Assembly: GCA_002327445.1 (NCBI GenBank)
Contig: DCWA01000035.1
Coordinates: 62,001-126,000, forward strand
DNA: 64,000 nt
Direction: 5' to 3'
From: Desulfobacteraceae bacterium UBA2174
GTDB taxonomy: Bacteria > Desulfobacterota > Desulfobacteria > Desulfobacterales > UBA2174
Shown: positions 25,437-35,803 of the stretch, piece after piece
Numbering within the stretch: the stretch's first letter is position 1
Layout: each line of letters opens with the position of its first letter
Notes under the pieces: model-generated
The model's database searches: none
What the model saw: only the letters and a program-made list of their open reading frames with translations
What the model was told of the DNA's origin: nothing
Position numbers and translations under genes: made by a program

Positions 25437-26222
25437 TCAGAAGACCGGCGGCGGGCCGCTGAGGATGTGGGCGAAGGCGCTGTGGTTGTGGATCGATTCG
25501 AAGTTTTCCGCGCTGACGGAAAACCAGGTGATGTTGCTGTCCTCGCGCAGGCATGAGGCGATGTCGCGGACGATGTCCTCGACGAACTTGGGGTTGTTGA
25601 ACCCCTTTTCGGTGACGTATTTCTCATCGACGCGCTTGAGCACGGAGTACACGTCGCAGGAAGCGGCCGATTCCACCAACTGGACCATGTCCTCGATCCA
25701 GATGAACTTCTTGAAGCGCGCCTGGAGCTTGACCTGACCGCGCTGGTTGTGGGCCCCCACCTCGCTGATCTCCTTGGAGCAGGGGCACACCGATGAGACG
25801 GGCACCACCACTTCCAGCACCAGATCGGTCTTGTTGTCGTGGTCGCTGGATCCAAGAAACCGGCAGTCGTAGTCCATCAGCCCCGGCGCCCCGCTCACCG
25901 GTGCCAGTTTCTCGATGAAATAGGCGAAACTCACCTCGATGTGGGCCGAGGCCGCGTTGAGATGCTCCTTCATCTGGGCCAGAAGCTCGGTGATTTTCTT
26001 CAGCGACACCTCCGGCCGGAAGAGATGGAGCATCTCCACGAACCGGCTCATGTGGGTTCCCTTGTAGCGGTCGGGAAGGTCCACGTACATGTTGATGGTG
26101 GCCACGGTGTGCTGAAAACCATTTTGACGATCCAGCACCTTGATCGGATAGCGAAGGTTCTTGATTCCCACCTTGTCGATGGGCAGGTTGCGATGGTCCC
26201 GGTCGTTCTGGACGTCTCTCAT
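25437..26222 (-). CDS. folE2: GTP cyclohydrolase I type IB
   Basis: Converts GTP to 7,8-dihydroneopterin triphosphate for folate or queuosine-type pathways, using a different fold variant and metal flexibility from FolE. The 261 residues show the FolE2 signature Cys-Pro-Cys-Ser-Lys-Glu-Ile-Ser-Glu-x-Gly-Ala-His-Asn-Gln-Arg, whose cysteine binds the metal, and a C-terminal Asn-Ile-Thr-Trp-Phe-Ser-Val. ATG 26222 shares ATGA with the stop of the upstream TtcA-like gene, so it is translated in the same operon. With folD elsewhere in the window it supports endogenous folate synthesis. Confidence 0.93.
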   Translation of the reverse strand: MRDVQNDRDHRNLPIDKVGIKNLRYPIKVLDRQNGFQHTVATINMYVDLPDRYKGTHMSRFVEMLHLFRPEVSLKKITELLAQMKEHLNAASAHIEVSFAYFIEKLAPVSGAPGLMDYDCRFLGSSDHDNKTDLVLEVVVPVSSVCPCSKEISEVGAHNQRGQVKLQARFKKFIWIEDMVQLVESAASCDVYSVLKRVDEKYVTEKGFNNPKFVEDIVRDIASCLREDSNITWFSVSAENFESIHNHSAFAHILSGPPPVF

Positions 26223-26884
26223 GGCTTGAGCAGGTACTCGCATTTGACGTTGCGCAAGGCGTTGAAAACGTTGCCCCGGATCTTGCGATTCGTCCGGTAG
26301 AGGCCGGCAAGCAGGTCCCGAATCTGCCGCCGGCGGGAATGTTCGGCGCTGGGGCAGGGGTTGGCGATCCGGGGCAACCCGACTTCGCCGGCCAGGCGGC
26401 GCACCGTTGCCGCCGGCGCATAGGCCAAGGGGCGGATCACGACGAACCGGTGGCCGAAAAACGGTTGGGCCGGCACCATCGTACCGATCTCCCCCGCGTA
26501 GCAAACGTTGATGAAGAATGTTTCGATGATGTCGTCCTGGTTGTGTCCCAGGGCCATCTTGCGACATCCGTCGGTCTCCGCGATTTCAAACAACCGCCGA
26601 CGCCGGCGCCGGGAGCAAAAAAAGCACGGGTTTTCAAGATTTTCCGGGCTGTGCGCGCGTATCCCGTCGTCGGTGTAGACCACCTTGAGGGTCAGACCCA
26701 GCTCTTCGCAGAAGGCGGCGGCGGTCTGGCCGCGGTCGCCGGGGAACCCCGGATCGATGTACACCGGCGACAGGCTGTAGGGCACCGGCGACCACCGCTG
26801 GCGTTCCCGCAGCATCCACAGCAGCACCAGGCTGTCCGTACCTCCGGAAACCGCCACCAGGATCCGATCTCCGGCCTGGATCAT
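26219..26884 (-). CDS. TtcA-like tRNA 2-thiocytidine biosynthesis ATPase
   Basis: PP-loop ATPase, 221 aa from the first ATG. The P-loop Ser-Gly-Gly-Thr-Asp-Ser is at 13-18 and a Cys-Phe-Phe-Cys pair at 87-90, followed by an Arg6 run, marks the TtcA/TtuA-like Fe-S thiolation group. The Gly-His-Asn-Gln-Asp-Asp-Ile-Ile-Glu-Thr motif follows. It would adenylate and thiolate a tRNA base (s2C32 in TtcA). The frame upstream of the ATG reads Ala-Ile-Gly-Arg-Ala-Ile-Gly-Asp-Tyr-Ala, which resembles the normal N-terminus of the family, but it has no ATG, GTG or TTG back to rpoZ, so the true start is unclear. Overlaps folE2. Confidence 0.82.
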   Translation of the reverse strand: MIQAGDRILVAVSGGTDSLVLLWMLRERQRWSPVPYSLSPVYIDPGFPGDRGQTAAAFCEELGLTLKVVYTDDGIRAHSPENLENPCFFCSRRRRRRLFEIAETDGCRKMALGHNQDDIIETFFINVCYAGEIGTMVPAQPFFGHRFVVIRPLAYAPAATVRRLAGEVGLPRIANPCPSAEHSRRRQIRDLLAGLYRTNRKIRGNVFNALRNVKCEYLLKP

Positions 26885-26960
26885 GGCGTAATCGCCGATG
26901 GCCCTTCCGATGGCGGTGTTGACGGCCCGGTAGGCACGGGAAGGCCGCGCCGGGCCGGAC

Positions 26961-27167
26961 TCAGGACTCCGAAGTTGCGTCGGCCTTCTCCACCACCTTG
27001 CCGGCGGCGATCTCCCGCAGGGCCACCACGATGTCCTCGTTCTTGGGCGAGCTGATCAGGTACTCGGAGCCTTCCCGGATCTGGCGCACCCGCCGCGCCA
27101 CCATGTTCACCAGCTTGAAGCGGTTGTTCACCCGCTTGAGGCAGTCTTCCACCGTTATGCGTGCCAC
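26961..27167 (-). CDS. rpoZ: RNA polymerase omega subunit
   Basis: A 68-aa omega subunit that helps assemble beta' into core RNA polymerase and forms part of the ppGpp site in proteobacteria. It begins Met-Ala-Arg-Ile-Thr-Val-Glu-Asp-Cys and contains Asn-Arg-Phe-Lys-Leu-Val and Ala-Arg-Arg-Val-Arg-Gln-Ile, the conserved beta' contacts, then Val-Ala-Leu-Arg-Glu-Ile-Ala. A GAGAATA sequence precedes the ATG. It sits between greA and the TtcA-like gene on the same strand. Confidence 0.95.
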   Translation of the reverse strand: MARITVEDCLKRVNNRFKLVNMVARRVRQIREGSEYLISSPKNEDIVVALREIAAGKVVEKADATSES

Positions 27168-27219
27168 GTCTCTATTCTCCTTGCAGCGCCGGCCAAACCG
27201 CCCGGCACCCGGACGGCGA

Positions 27220-27687
27220 TCAAAGGATTTCCACCAGTTCGTAATAGCGTTTTCCGCCCGGGGCCTGAAGCACCACCTCTTCCCCGGGGCGCTTGCCCAT
27301 GATGGCGCTGCCCAGCGGAGATGAAATCGAGATCCGGCCCCGCTCGATGTCCGACTCCTCGGGACCCACCAGCTGATAGAGGACCCGCTCGCCGGTCTCG
27401 ACGTTCTCCAGGCTCACCCGGCTGGCGAAACGCACCCGGTCCCGGGGCAGGTTCTCCGAATCGATCACCTCGGCGTTGGAGAGTTTGTAGGCCAGCTCGT
27501 TGATGCGGGCTTCGAGAAAACCCTGGCGATCCTTGGCCGCGGAATACTCGGCGTTCTCCGAGAGGTCTCCCTGGCCGCGGGCCTCTTCGATGGCGCGGAT
27601 ATTGGCCGGCCGCTCCACGGTCTTGAGCCGATCCAACTCTTGCTTGAGGGCCGCATAGCCCTCCTTGGTCATGGGAATCCGTTCCAA
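27220..27687 (-). CDS. greA: Transcription elongation factor GreA
   Basis: Rescues backtracked RNA polymerase by stimulating transcript cleavage. The 155-aa protein has the N-terminal antiparallel coiled coil with the acidic tip (Gly-Asp-Leu-Ser-Glu-Asn-Ala-Glu-Tyr, about 40-48) that enters the secondary channel, and a C-terminal FKBP-like domain (Ser-Pro-Leu-Gly-x-Ala-Ile-Met-Gly). I take the TTG at 27687, since AGGA lies about 8 bases upstream and the Met-Glu-Arg-Ile-Pro-Met-Thr opening is usual; ATG 27672 is the alternative. It lies upstream of rpoZ, pairing two polymerase factors. Confidence 0.94.
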   Translation of the reverse strand: MERIPMTKEGYAALKQELDRLKTVERPANIRAIEEARGQGDLSENAEYSAAKDRQGFLEARINELAYKLSNAEVIDSENLPRDRVRFASRVSLENVETGERVLYQLVGPEESDIERGRISISSPLGSAIMGKRPGEEVVLQAPGGKRYYELVEIL

Positions 27688-27773
27688 CGCGACTTCCTTT
27701 TCTGGATGAAAAACACCCGCCGGAATTCAGCCGCCGTTTTTCTCCGACGGCCCGGCGGGCGGGGTTGCCATTT

Positions 27774-28841
27774 TTATCCTTGCAACAGGTAAGCGACCAC
27801 CCGGTCCCCGACCTGGCTGGTGGTCATGCCCATGCGTCCCGCGGCCACATCCTTGATATCGTGGCGCAGCACCCGCTGCACGGCCGCCTCGATCCAGCCG
27901 GCGGCCTGCTGCTCCCCCAGGGTCTCGAGCATCAGTTGACCGGCGAGAACGGCCGCCAACGGATTGATCTTGCCCTGGCCGGTGTACTTGGGCGCCGACC
28001 CCCCGATGGGTTCGAACATCGATACCCCGCCCGGGTTGATGTTGCCTCCGGCGGCAATGCCCATGCCGCCCTGGATCATGGCCCCCAGGTCGGTGATGAT
28101 GTCGCCGAACATGTTGTCGGTGACGATCACGTCGAACCATTCTGGATTCTTCACCATCCACATGCAGATGGCATCCACGTTGGCATAGTCGGTGGTGATG
28201 TCCGGATACTCGGCGGCCACCTCGTCGAACACCCGCTGCCAGAGGTCGAAGGCGTAGGTGAGCACGTTCGTCTTGCCGCAGAGGGTAAGCTTTTTGCGGC
28301 GGTTGCGCCGCCGGCAGTAATCGAAGGCGAAGCGGATGCAGCGCTCAACGCCCTTGCGGGTGTTGATGGACTCCTGCACGGCCACTTCATCGGCAGTGCC
28401 GCGCTTCAGGCACCCCCCCGCCCCCGCGTAAAGCCCCTCGGTATTTTCCCGCACCACCACGAAATCGATGTCCTCGGGCCCCTTGTCCCTCAGCGGCGTG
28501 GACACCCCTTCGTAGAGTCGCACCGGCCTCAGGTTGATGTACTGGTCCAACTGGAAACGCAGCTCGAGGAGAATTCCCTTTTCCAGGATGCCCGGCTTGA
28601 CATCCGGATGCCCGATGGCTCCCAGGTAGATGGCATCGGCGCCGGAAAGCCGCGCCACCGTGTCGGGGCTCAGCAATTCGCCCTTGGCCAAGTAGTGGTC
28701 TCCGCCAAGGGGAAAATAGTCATAGTCGATGGCGAACCCCGCCTTGGCGGCGGCCGCATCCAGCACCTTGACACCTTCGGCGATCACTTCCGGGCCGGTA
28801 CCATCCCCCGGAACCACCGCCACCGAATACCGCTTGCCCAT
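27774..28841 (-). CDS. 3-isopropylmalate dehydrogenase-type decarboxylating dehydrogenase
   Basis: NAD-dependent beta-decarboxylating dehydrogenase of the isopropylmalate/isocitrate/tartrate family, 355 aa. It opens with Val-Val-Pro-Gly-Asp-Gly-Thr-Gly-Pro-Glu-Val, has Arg-Glu-Asn-Thr-Glu-Gly-Leu-Tyr (substrate loop), Lys-Thr-Asn-Val-Leu, the metal-binding Asp pair (Asp-Asn-Met-Phe-Gly-Asp-Ile) and Glu-Pro-Ile-Gly-Gly-Ser-Ala-Pro. Most likely LeuB for leucine synthesis, though no leuA or leuCD is nearby, so homoisocitrate or malate-type activity cannot be excluded. ATG 28841 is favoured over 28847 because AAGGA is spaced 5 bases before it. Confidence 0.88.
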   Translation of the reverse strand: MGKRYSVAVVPGDGTGPEVIAEGVKVLDAAAAKAGFAIDYDYFPLGGDHYLAKGELLSPDTVARLSGADAIYLGAIGHPDVKPGILEKGILLELRFQLDQYINLRPVRLYEGVSTPLRDKGPEDIDFVVVRENTEGLYAGAGGCLKRGTADEVAVQESINTRKGVERCIRFAFDYCRRRNRRKKLTLCGKTNVLTYAFDLWQRVFDEVAAEYPDITTDYANVDAICMWMVKNPEWFDVIVTDNMFGDIITDLGAMIQGGMGIAAGGNINPGGVSMFEPIGGSAPKYTGQGKINPLAAVLAGQLMLETLGEQQAAGWIEAAVQRVLRHDIKDVAAGRMGMTTSQVGDRVVAYLLQG

Positions 28842-28940
28842 ATCCATCCTTCTGTTTTTCGACCGCCGCCAAAACGCCGAAAGGGCGCCGGCGCCGGCCG
28901 ATGGTTTCACCCTCGGCACCGCATCCGGATCGTCTATCGT

Positions 28941-29612
28941 CTACTGGAGGTAGCCCAGGATGCTGGTGCCGGCCTGCACCCTATCGCCTACTTGGCAGTT
29001 CAACCGCGACCCGGGGGGCATGAAGACGTCGAGCCGCGAGCCGAAGCAGATCATGCCGTAACGCTGACCCCGGCCCACCTCGTGGCCCACGGTCAGGCCG
29101 CAGATGATCCGCCTGGCGATGAGCCCGGCGATCTGGACCACCACGATCCGCTCGCCTGCGGCGGACTCCAGGGTGACGGCGTTGCGTTCATTGACGTCCG
29201 AAGACTTGTCGAGGTTGGCGGAGATGAACTTTCCCGGATGGTAATCCACCCGCGTGACCCGGCCGGCGATGGGCGCCCGATTCACATGGACATTGAACAC
29301 GGACATGAACACGCTCACCCGGACGCAGGGCCCTCCGTACACTGCACTCTGGTCCACGGGGCCGGCGGCCACCACCTTGCCGTCGGCCGGCGATATCACG
29401 GCCTGGGCCTCCCGGGGCGTCACCCGGTCCGGATCCCGGAAGAATCCGGCAATGGCCAGGGTCGCCACCAGTGCGACCAGCGTCGGCCCGCCCCAACCGA
29501 TCAAGGCCAGCACCAAAGTAACGAAAGCCCCCGCGCCGACGATGCCGTAACCGGGGCGAGCAATAGGAAAAGCCACCTGACGCGGCGGCTCGGGCCAAAC
29601 GAAGGGTTCCAT
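28941..29612 (-). CDS. psd: Phosphatidylserine decarboxylase (short type)
   Basis: Converts phosphatidylserine to phosphatidylethanolamine. At 223 aa this is the short archaeal/proteobacterial form. A membrane segment (about 22-57, two hydrophobic stretches) precedes the catalytic domain with Ser-Pro-Ala-Asp-Gly (74-78) and the self-cleavage site Phe-Gly-Ser-Arg, where Ser192 becomes the pyruvoyl group. ATG 29612 with GGGAGA about 8 bases upstream is preferred to the TTG at 29627. No phosphatidylserine synthase is adjacent; leuB-type and tsaB flank it on the same strand. Confidence 0.93.
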   Translation of the reverse strand: MEPFVWPEPPRQVAFPIARPGYGIVGAGAFVTLVLALIGWGGPTLVALVATLAIAGFFRDPDRVTPREAQAVISPADGKVVAAGPVDQSAVYGGPCVRVSVFMSVFNVHVNRAPIAGRVTRVDYHPGKFISANLDKSSDVNERNAVTLESAAGERIVVVQIAGLIARRIICGLTVGHEVGRGQRYGMICFGSRLDVFMPPGSRLNCQVGDRVQAGTSILGYLQ

Positions 29613-29672
29613 CCAATTTTCTCCCAACCAGTCTCAACGAAAGATGATCTTTAACAATCGGGCCGGCTTTTG

Positions 29673-30349
29673 TCAACGCCGGGCGTGCGCCGGTTTGGCG
29701 TCGGCGCCGCGCAGGTACCGCGGCACCAGGTCGGCGGCCGCCACGGCCGTCTCCGCACGCCGCAAGGCGAGGCGCCCCACGCTGGCCGCGCGCAGATCGT
29801 GCAGGTGAGCGGCCGCAAAGACGGCGCGGTCCCCCACCAGCTCCTCCCTCAACGTCGCCTCATGGGCCCTGACCCCGGAGCCGATCAGGATGCAGGGGCC
29901 GTCGCAGCGGCCCACCGCCGCCCGCGGGGCGAGCGCCGACTCGGGCGCCAGGATGGTCGGGTCCCCCGCCGCGATCCGGTACACGGCGCTGTACACCTCG
30001 CCGCGCCGGGCGTCCAGCAGGGCAACGACATCGGCGTCCACGCCCGCCTGAAGCGCCAGGGCCTCCAGGGTGGACACCGCCACCACCGGTTTGTCCGTCG
30101 CCAGGGCCAGCCCCTGCGCCGTGGCCATCCCGACGCGCAGGCCGGTGAAACTTCCCGGGCCGCGGCTCACGGCCATCAGATCCACCTGCGAGAACCGCAG
30201 GCCGGCCCGCTCCAGCAAATCGGCAATCAGGGGCATGAGCCGGCGTACGGGGCCCTGGCCGCCGTCACCGGCAAGTTCGACGATCAGTTCTTCCCCGTCA
30301 AGGAGGGCCGCGGTGCAGCCACCGGCGGCCGTGTCCAGCGCCAACACGA

Positions 30350-30353
<4 letters not shown>
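29673..30353 (-). CDS. tsaB: tRNA t6A biosynthesis protein TsaB
   Basis: Partner of TsaD and TsaE in making threonylcarbamoyl-A37 in ANN-decoding tRNAs. The 226-aa ASKHA-fold protein begins Ile-Val-Leu-Ala-Leu-Asp-Thr-Ala and carries Ser-Arg-Gly-Pro-Gly-Ser-Phe-Thr-Gly-Leu-Arg (about 63-73), the TsaB hallmark. The start is a GTG at 30353 that overlaps the lon stop as GTGA, with no ATG available, so its translation is probably coupled to lon. The C-terminal third is less conserved, as usual. Confidence 0.93.
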
Positions 30354-32800
<2,447 letters not shown>

Positions 32801-32839
32801 TTAAATTCCTCGCAGATAAGCATCTTTACAAATTTTTAG

Positions 32840-32867
32840 AATATAACTGCGATTGTCGGTTTGACAA
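32840..32867 (-). promoter_or_regulatory. Sigma70-type promoter of lon
   Basis: On the minus strand: TTGTCA, 16 bases, TATATT, with the -10 ending 40 bases before the lon ATG. AT-rich island between two divergent genes. No heat-shock (CIRCE or sigma32) element was recognised. Confidence 0.6.
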
Positions 32868-32908
32868 CACGGCGCATCCATCCCTTCGGCCGGCGCCAGG
32901 GTCGAAAG

Positions 32909-32937
32909 TTGAGTTTTATAACCGTTGGCGATAAAGT
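32909..32937 (+). promoter_or_regulatory. Possible promoter of the prepilin peptidase gene
   Basis: TTGAGT, 17 bases, TAAAGT. The -10 ends only 6 bases before the ATG at 32944, and no Shine-Dalgarno is visible, so if used it would give a nearly leaderless mRNA. Confidence 0.4.
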
Positions 32938-32943
32938 GCGCCA

Positions 32944-33735
32944 ATGGAAATGTTCTGGTGGATCTCGTTCAGCTTTCTGGTCGGCCTGTGCATCGGCAGC
33001 TTTCTCAACGTGGTGAACCATCGTTTGCCGATGGGACAATCGATCAACGATCCGCCGAGATCGATGTGCCCTCACTGCGGGGAGCCACTGGCGGCCCGGG
33101 ACAACATCCCGCTCCTGAGCTACCTGTGGCTCAGGGCCCGCTGCCGCCATTGCCATGCGCCCATCAGCCGGCGCTATCCCATCGTGGAACTGCTCGGCGG
33201 CGCCATGGCGGTCGCCTGCCTGCTGCGTTTCGGCCCCGGGGGCCAGGCCGTGCTGGCCTTCGCCCTGATGGCGGTCCTGTTGGCGGTGTCAGGCATCGAC
33301 ATCGACCACCGGATCATACCCGACCGAGTGATCCTGCCGGCCGGTGTGCTGCTGTACCCGGCCGCGGTGCTGCTCACCCCCCTGACGTGGGGTCAGGGCC
33401 TCGCCGGCGCCCTCGCCGGCGCCGGCATCCTCTATCTGGTGGCCGCCGGCTACCGGTTGCTCGCCCGCCGCGAAGGCATGGGCATGGGGGATGTGAAACT
33501 CATGGTTCTGATCGGGGCGGTGCTCGGATGGCAGGGCGCGGTGTTCACCCTGTTTGCCGCGGCCTTGTACGGCACATCGGCCGGGATGTTGGCCATGCTG
33601 CGCAGCGGCCGGGGGTTGAAAACCGCCATTCCCTTCGGCCCTTTTTTGTCGTTAGGGGCGGCGACCTATCTGCTGGCCGGCCCGGAGCTGATCCTGTGCT
33701 ACCGGCAGGGGCTGATCCCCGGCGCAGGCGGTTGA
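32944..33735 (+). CDS. Prepilin peptidase, A24 family
   Basis: Inner-membrane aspartyl protease that cleaves type IV prepilin or type II secretion pseudopilin leaders and N-methylates the new N-terminus. The 263 residues include the N-terminal methylase region with a Cys-x2-Cys...Cys-x2-Cys zinc site (Cys-Pro-His-Cys and Cys-Arg-His-Cys) and about seven transmembrane helices. The two catalytic Asp motifs are Gly-Ile-Asp-Ile-Asp-His and Gly-Met-Gly-Asp-Val-Lys. No pilin or secretion genes are adjacent. The phosphoesterase gene follows after 105 bases. The pilD/gspO type cannot be chosen from sequence alone. Confidence 0.92.
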   Translation: MEMFWWISFSFLVGLCIGSFLNVVNHRLPMGQSINDPPRSMCPHCGEPLAARDNIPLLSYLWLRARCRHCHAPISRRYPIVELLGGAMAVACLLRFGPGGQAVLAFALMAVLLAVSGIDIDHRIIPDRVILPAGVLLYPAAVLLTPLTWGQGLAGALAGAGILYLVAAGYRLLARREGMGMGDVKLMVLIGAVLGWQGAVFTLFAAALYGTSAGMLAMLRSGRGLKTAIPFGPFLSLGAATYLLAGPELILCYRQGLIPGAGG

Positions 33736-33840
33736 GCAAGGGCAGGTTGCCGATGACGATCAAGAAGGAGATTGGCCTCTCCCGATCATTGAACGAACGG
33801 CCATTTTTTAGCCGGTCCGCTGGAAAGGAATCGCGCCGCC

Positions 33841-34593
33841 ATGCGCATCGCCGTCATCTCAGACATTCATGGCAACCTCGACGCCCTGACGGCCGTCCTC
33901 AAAGACATCGACAATTGCGCCGTCGACCACATCGTGTGCCTCGGGGACTGCATCGGCTACGGTGCGGAGCCCGAGGCGGTGGTGCAGCGCATCGCGGCCC
34001 TCGGCTGCCCCACCGTCCTGGGCAACCACGATGCCGCCGCCCTGGACCCGGGGGTACTGGACTGGTTCAACACCGCCGCCCGCCGCTCCATGGAATTGAC
34101 GATGCGCCTTCTCAGCGCCCGCAGCCTGCGCTTCATCGCCGGCTTGCCGGAAACCATCGAGCGCTGGGACGCGCGGTTCGTGCACGGGTTCCCTCCCGAT
34201 TCCGTCTGGCGTTACCTGTTCCAGGTATCTCCGGAGGAAATCGACGAATGGTTCACCGTCATGCCGGAGCGCGTCTGTTTCGTCGGCCATACCCACCGGC
34301 TGGAGCTGGTCAGCGGCGATGGGGAGCGACGCTTCCGCGCCGGCCTGCCGCCGGGGCCGGTGCAACTGGCATCGGACCTGCGTTACATCGTCAACGTGGG
34401 CAGCGTCGGTCAGCCCCGCGACGGCACGCCGGAAGCCAAATACGTGCTCTGGGAACCCGAGTGCGACCGTCTCGTCTGCCGCGGCGTTCCCTACCCTTAC
34501 AGCGCCGCGGCGGACAAGATCCTGCGCGCCGGGATGCCCGAAATCCACGCCCTGCGCCTGCTGCCGGCCTCCTGGCAGGAGAATTGGCTGTAG
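33841..34593 (+). CDS. Metallophosphoesterase (YfcE/MJ0936-like)
   Basis: A 250-aa calcineurin-like phosphoesterase binding two metals. Motifs: Asp-Ile-His (8-10), Gly-Asp-Cys-Ile-Gly-Tyr-Gly, Gly-Asn-His-Asp, a His-Gly-Phe-Pro segment and Gly-His-Thr-His, all expected ligands. The Asn-Val-Gly-Ser-Val-Gly-Gln-Pro-Arg segment near the end is typical of this subgroup. Cytoplasmic, probably a phosphodiesterase on small nucleotide or phosphate esters. Spacing and the shared strand suggest that it may follow the peptidase transcriptionally. Ends in TAG. Confidence 0.88.
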   Translation: MRIAVISDIHGNLDALTAVLKDIDNCAVDHIVCLGDCIGYGAEPEAVVQRIAALGCPTVLGNHDAAALDPGVLDWFNTAARRSMELTMRLLSARSLRFIAGLPETIERWDARFVHGFPPDSVWRYLFQVSPEEIDEWFTVMPERVCFVGHTHRLELVSGDGERRFRAGLPPGPVQLASDLRYIVNVGSVGQPRDGTPEAKYVLWEPECDRLVCRGVPYPYSAAADKILRAGMPEIHALRLLPASWQENWL

Positions 34594-34605
34594 CCGACGC
34601 GAAAT

Positions 34606-34624
34606 CCCCCGGTAAAACCGGGCT
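34606..34624. terminator. Short hairpin between convergent phosphoesterase and tesB genes
   Basis: CCCGG (34608-34612) pairs with CCGGG (34618-34622) around TAAAA, in the 37-base gap of two convergent genes. The stem is short and no T run follows, so its strength is doubtful. Confidence 0.3.
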
Positions 34625-34630
34625 TCGGGA

Positions 34631-35518
34631 TCATTCCACTCCGGCCCGATCCCGGATCAACCCTTCCTGGGCAACCACCGCCACCAGCGTTCCGTCACGG
34701 GTGAAGATACGGCCGAAGCTCAGGCCCCGGGCCCCTGCGGCCGACGGGCTTTCCATGGCATAGAGCAACCAATCGTCCATCCGAAAATCGCGGTAGAACC
34801 ACATGGCATGGTCCAGGCTGGCCACCTGCATCGTGGACTGCCAGTAGCTGCGGCCATGGGGATAGAGACTGGTACCCACCAGGCCGAAGTCCGAAGCATA
34901 GGCCAAGACATAGCGATGGATGGTCGCATTTTCAGGCAGGGTCCCCGAAGCCCGAAACCAGACGCATCGCCTTGGAGGCAGACTTTTTAACTCAAAAGCA
35001 TCCATCGGGTTGACCGGTCGGATTTCGATCGGCCGACGGCACAGAATTCGTTTTCGAATTCCCGGGGGGAACCGATCGGCCAATTTTTGCACTATTTCAT
35101 GTTCCGACACCAGCCCTTCGGGCGGCGGCACTTCCGGCGGCATGGCATCCTGATGATCGTACCCCGGTTCGGCGATCTGGAACGAGGCCGACATGGAAAA
35201 CACCGGTCGCCCCTTTTGGATAGCCACCACGCGGCGGGTGGTGAAACTGGTGCCGTCACGGATGCAGTCCACCTGATAGACGAGAGGACGCCGGGCGTCG
35301 CCGGGCCGGAGAAAATAGGCGTGCAGGCTGTGCGCCCGGCGCTGTTCCGGCACGGTCTGGGAAGCGGCCGAAAGGGCTTGGCCGAGCACCTGGCCGCCGA
35401 ACACCGCCCCGTAGCCCAGGTCCTGGCTCTGCCCGCGAAAGATGTTCTCCTCGATCTTCTCCAGCTTGAGCAGCTGAAGCAGTTCCGTCAGCACGTCGCC
35501 CTGGCTGCAATCGGTCAT
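34631..35518 (-). CDS. tesB: Acyl-CoA thioesterase II (TesB)
   Basis: Double hot-dog thioesterase that hydrolyses acyl-CoA to free acid and CoA, 295 aa. Visible landmarks: Gly-Gln-x-Leu-Gly-Gln-Ala in the first hot-dog, His-Ser-Leu-His-Ala-Tyr-Phe-Leu-Arg-Pro-Gly, Arg-Arg-Val-Val-Ala-Ile-Gln-Lys-Gly, and Ser-Leu-Asp-His-Ala-Met-Trp-Phe-Tyr in the second domain with the catalytic Asp. ATG 35518 has GGAGG about 10 bases upstream. It is convergent with the phosphoesterase and divergent from the MFS gene. Role in fatty-acid turnover is likely but not shown by neighbours. Confidence 0.93.
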   Translation of the reverse strand: MTDCSQGDVLTELLQLLKLEKIEENIFRGQSQDLGYGAVFGGQVLGQALSAASQTVPEQRRAHSLHAYFLRPGDARRPLVYQVDCIRDGTSFTTRRVVAIQKGRPVFSMSASFQIAEPGYDHQDAMPPEVPPPEGLVSEHEIVQKLADRFPPGIRKRILCRRPIEIRPVNPMDAFELKSLPPRRCVWFRASGTLPENATIHRYVLAYASDFGLVGTSLYPHGRSYWQSTMQVASLDHAMWFYRDFRMDDWLLYAMESPSAAGARGLSFGRIFTRDGTLVAVVAQEGLIRDRAGVE

Positions 35519-35595
35519 GTGGGTTCTTCCTCCGTTCTTCACCTTTCAGCCAAATTTTCCATCCCGGTTCGGCACCCCATCAGGTTGCGGATGGT

Positions 35596-35625
35596 ATCTT
35601 ATTTCCAGGGTCATTCGGAACGCAA
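35596..35625 (-). promoter_or_regulatory. Possible promoter of tesB
   Basis: Minus strand: TTGCGT, 18 bases, TAAGAT, about 80 bases before the tesB ATG. Confidence 0.35.
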
Positions 35626-35709
35626 TGGGGAATCGGCCGCTTCCGGGATGATCGCATCGGCGCGATTCGCGGCCCATCTCGACCGAGCCAAAATCATCCT
35701 TCCCCCGCA

Positions 35710-35738
35710 TTGACTTGGATCGGATGTTTGCCTAAATT
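35710..35738 (+). promoter_or_regulatory. Sigma70-type promoter of the MFS transporter gene
   Basis: TTGACT, 17 bases, TAAATT; the ATG follows 65 bases later. One of the best promoter matches in the window. Confidence 0.6.
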
Positions 35739-35803
35739 GTCGCCTTGCCGCGGCGCCGGGCCGCTCCACCATTGACCTTCGACCTGTTGTCCAGGCTGCC
35801 GCC

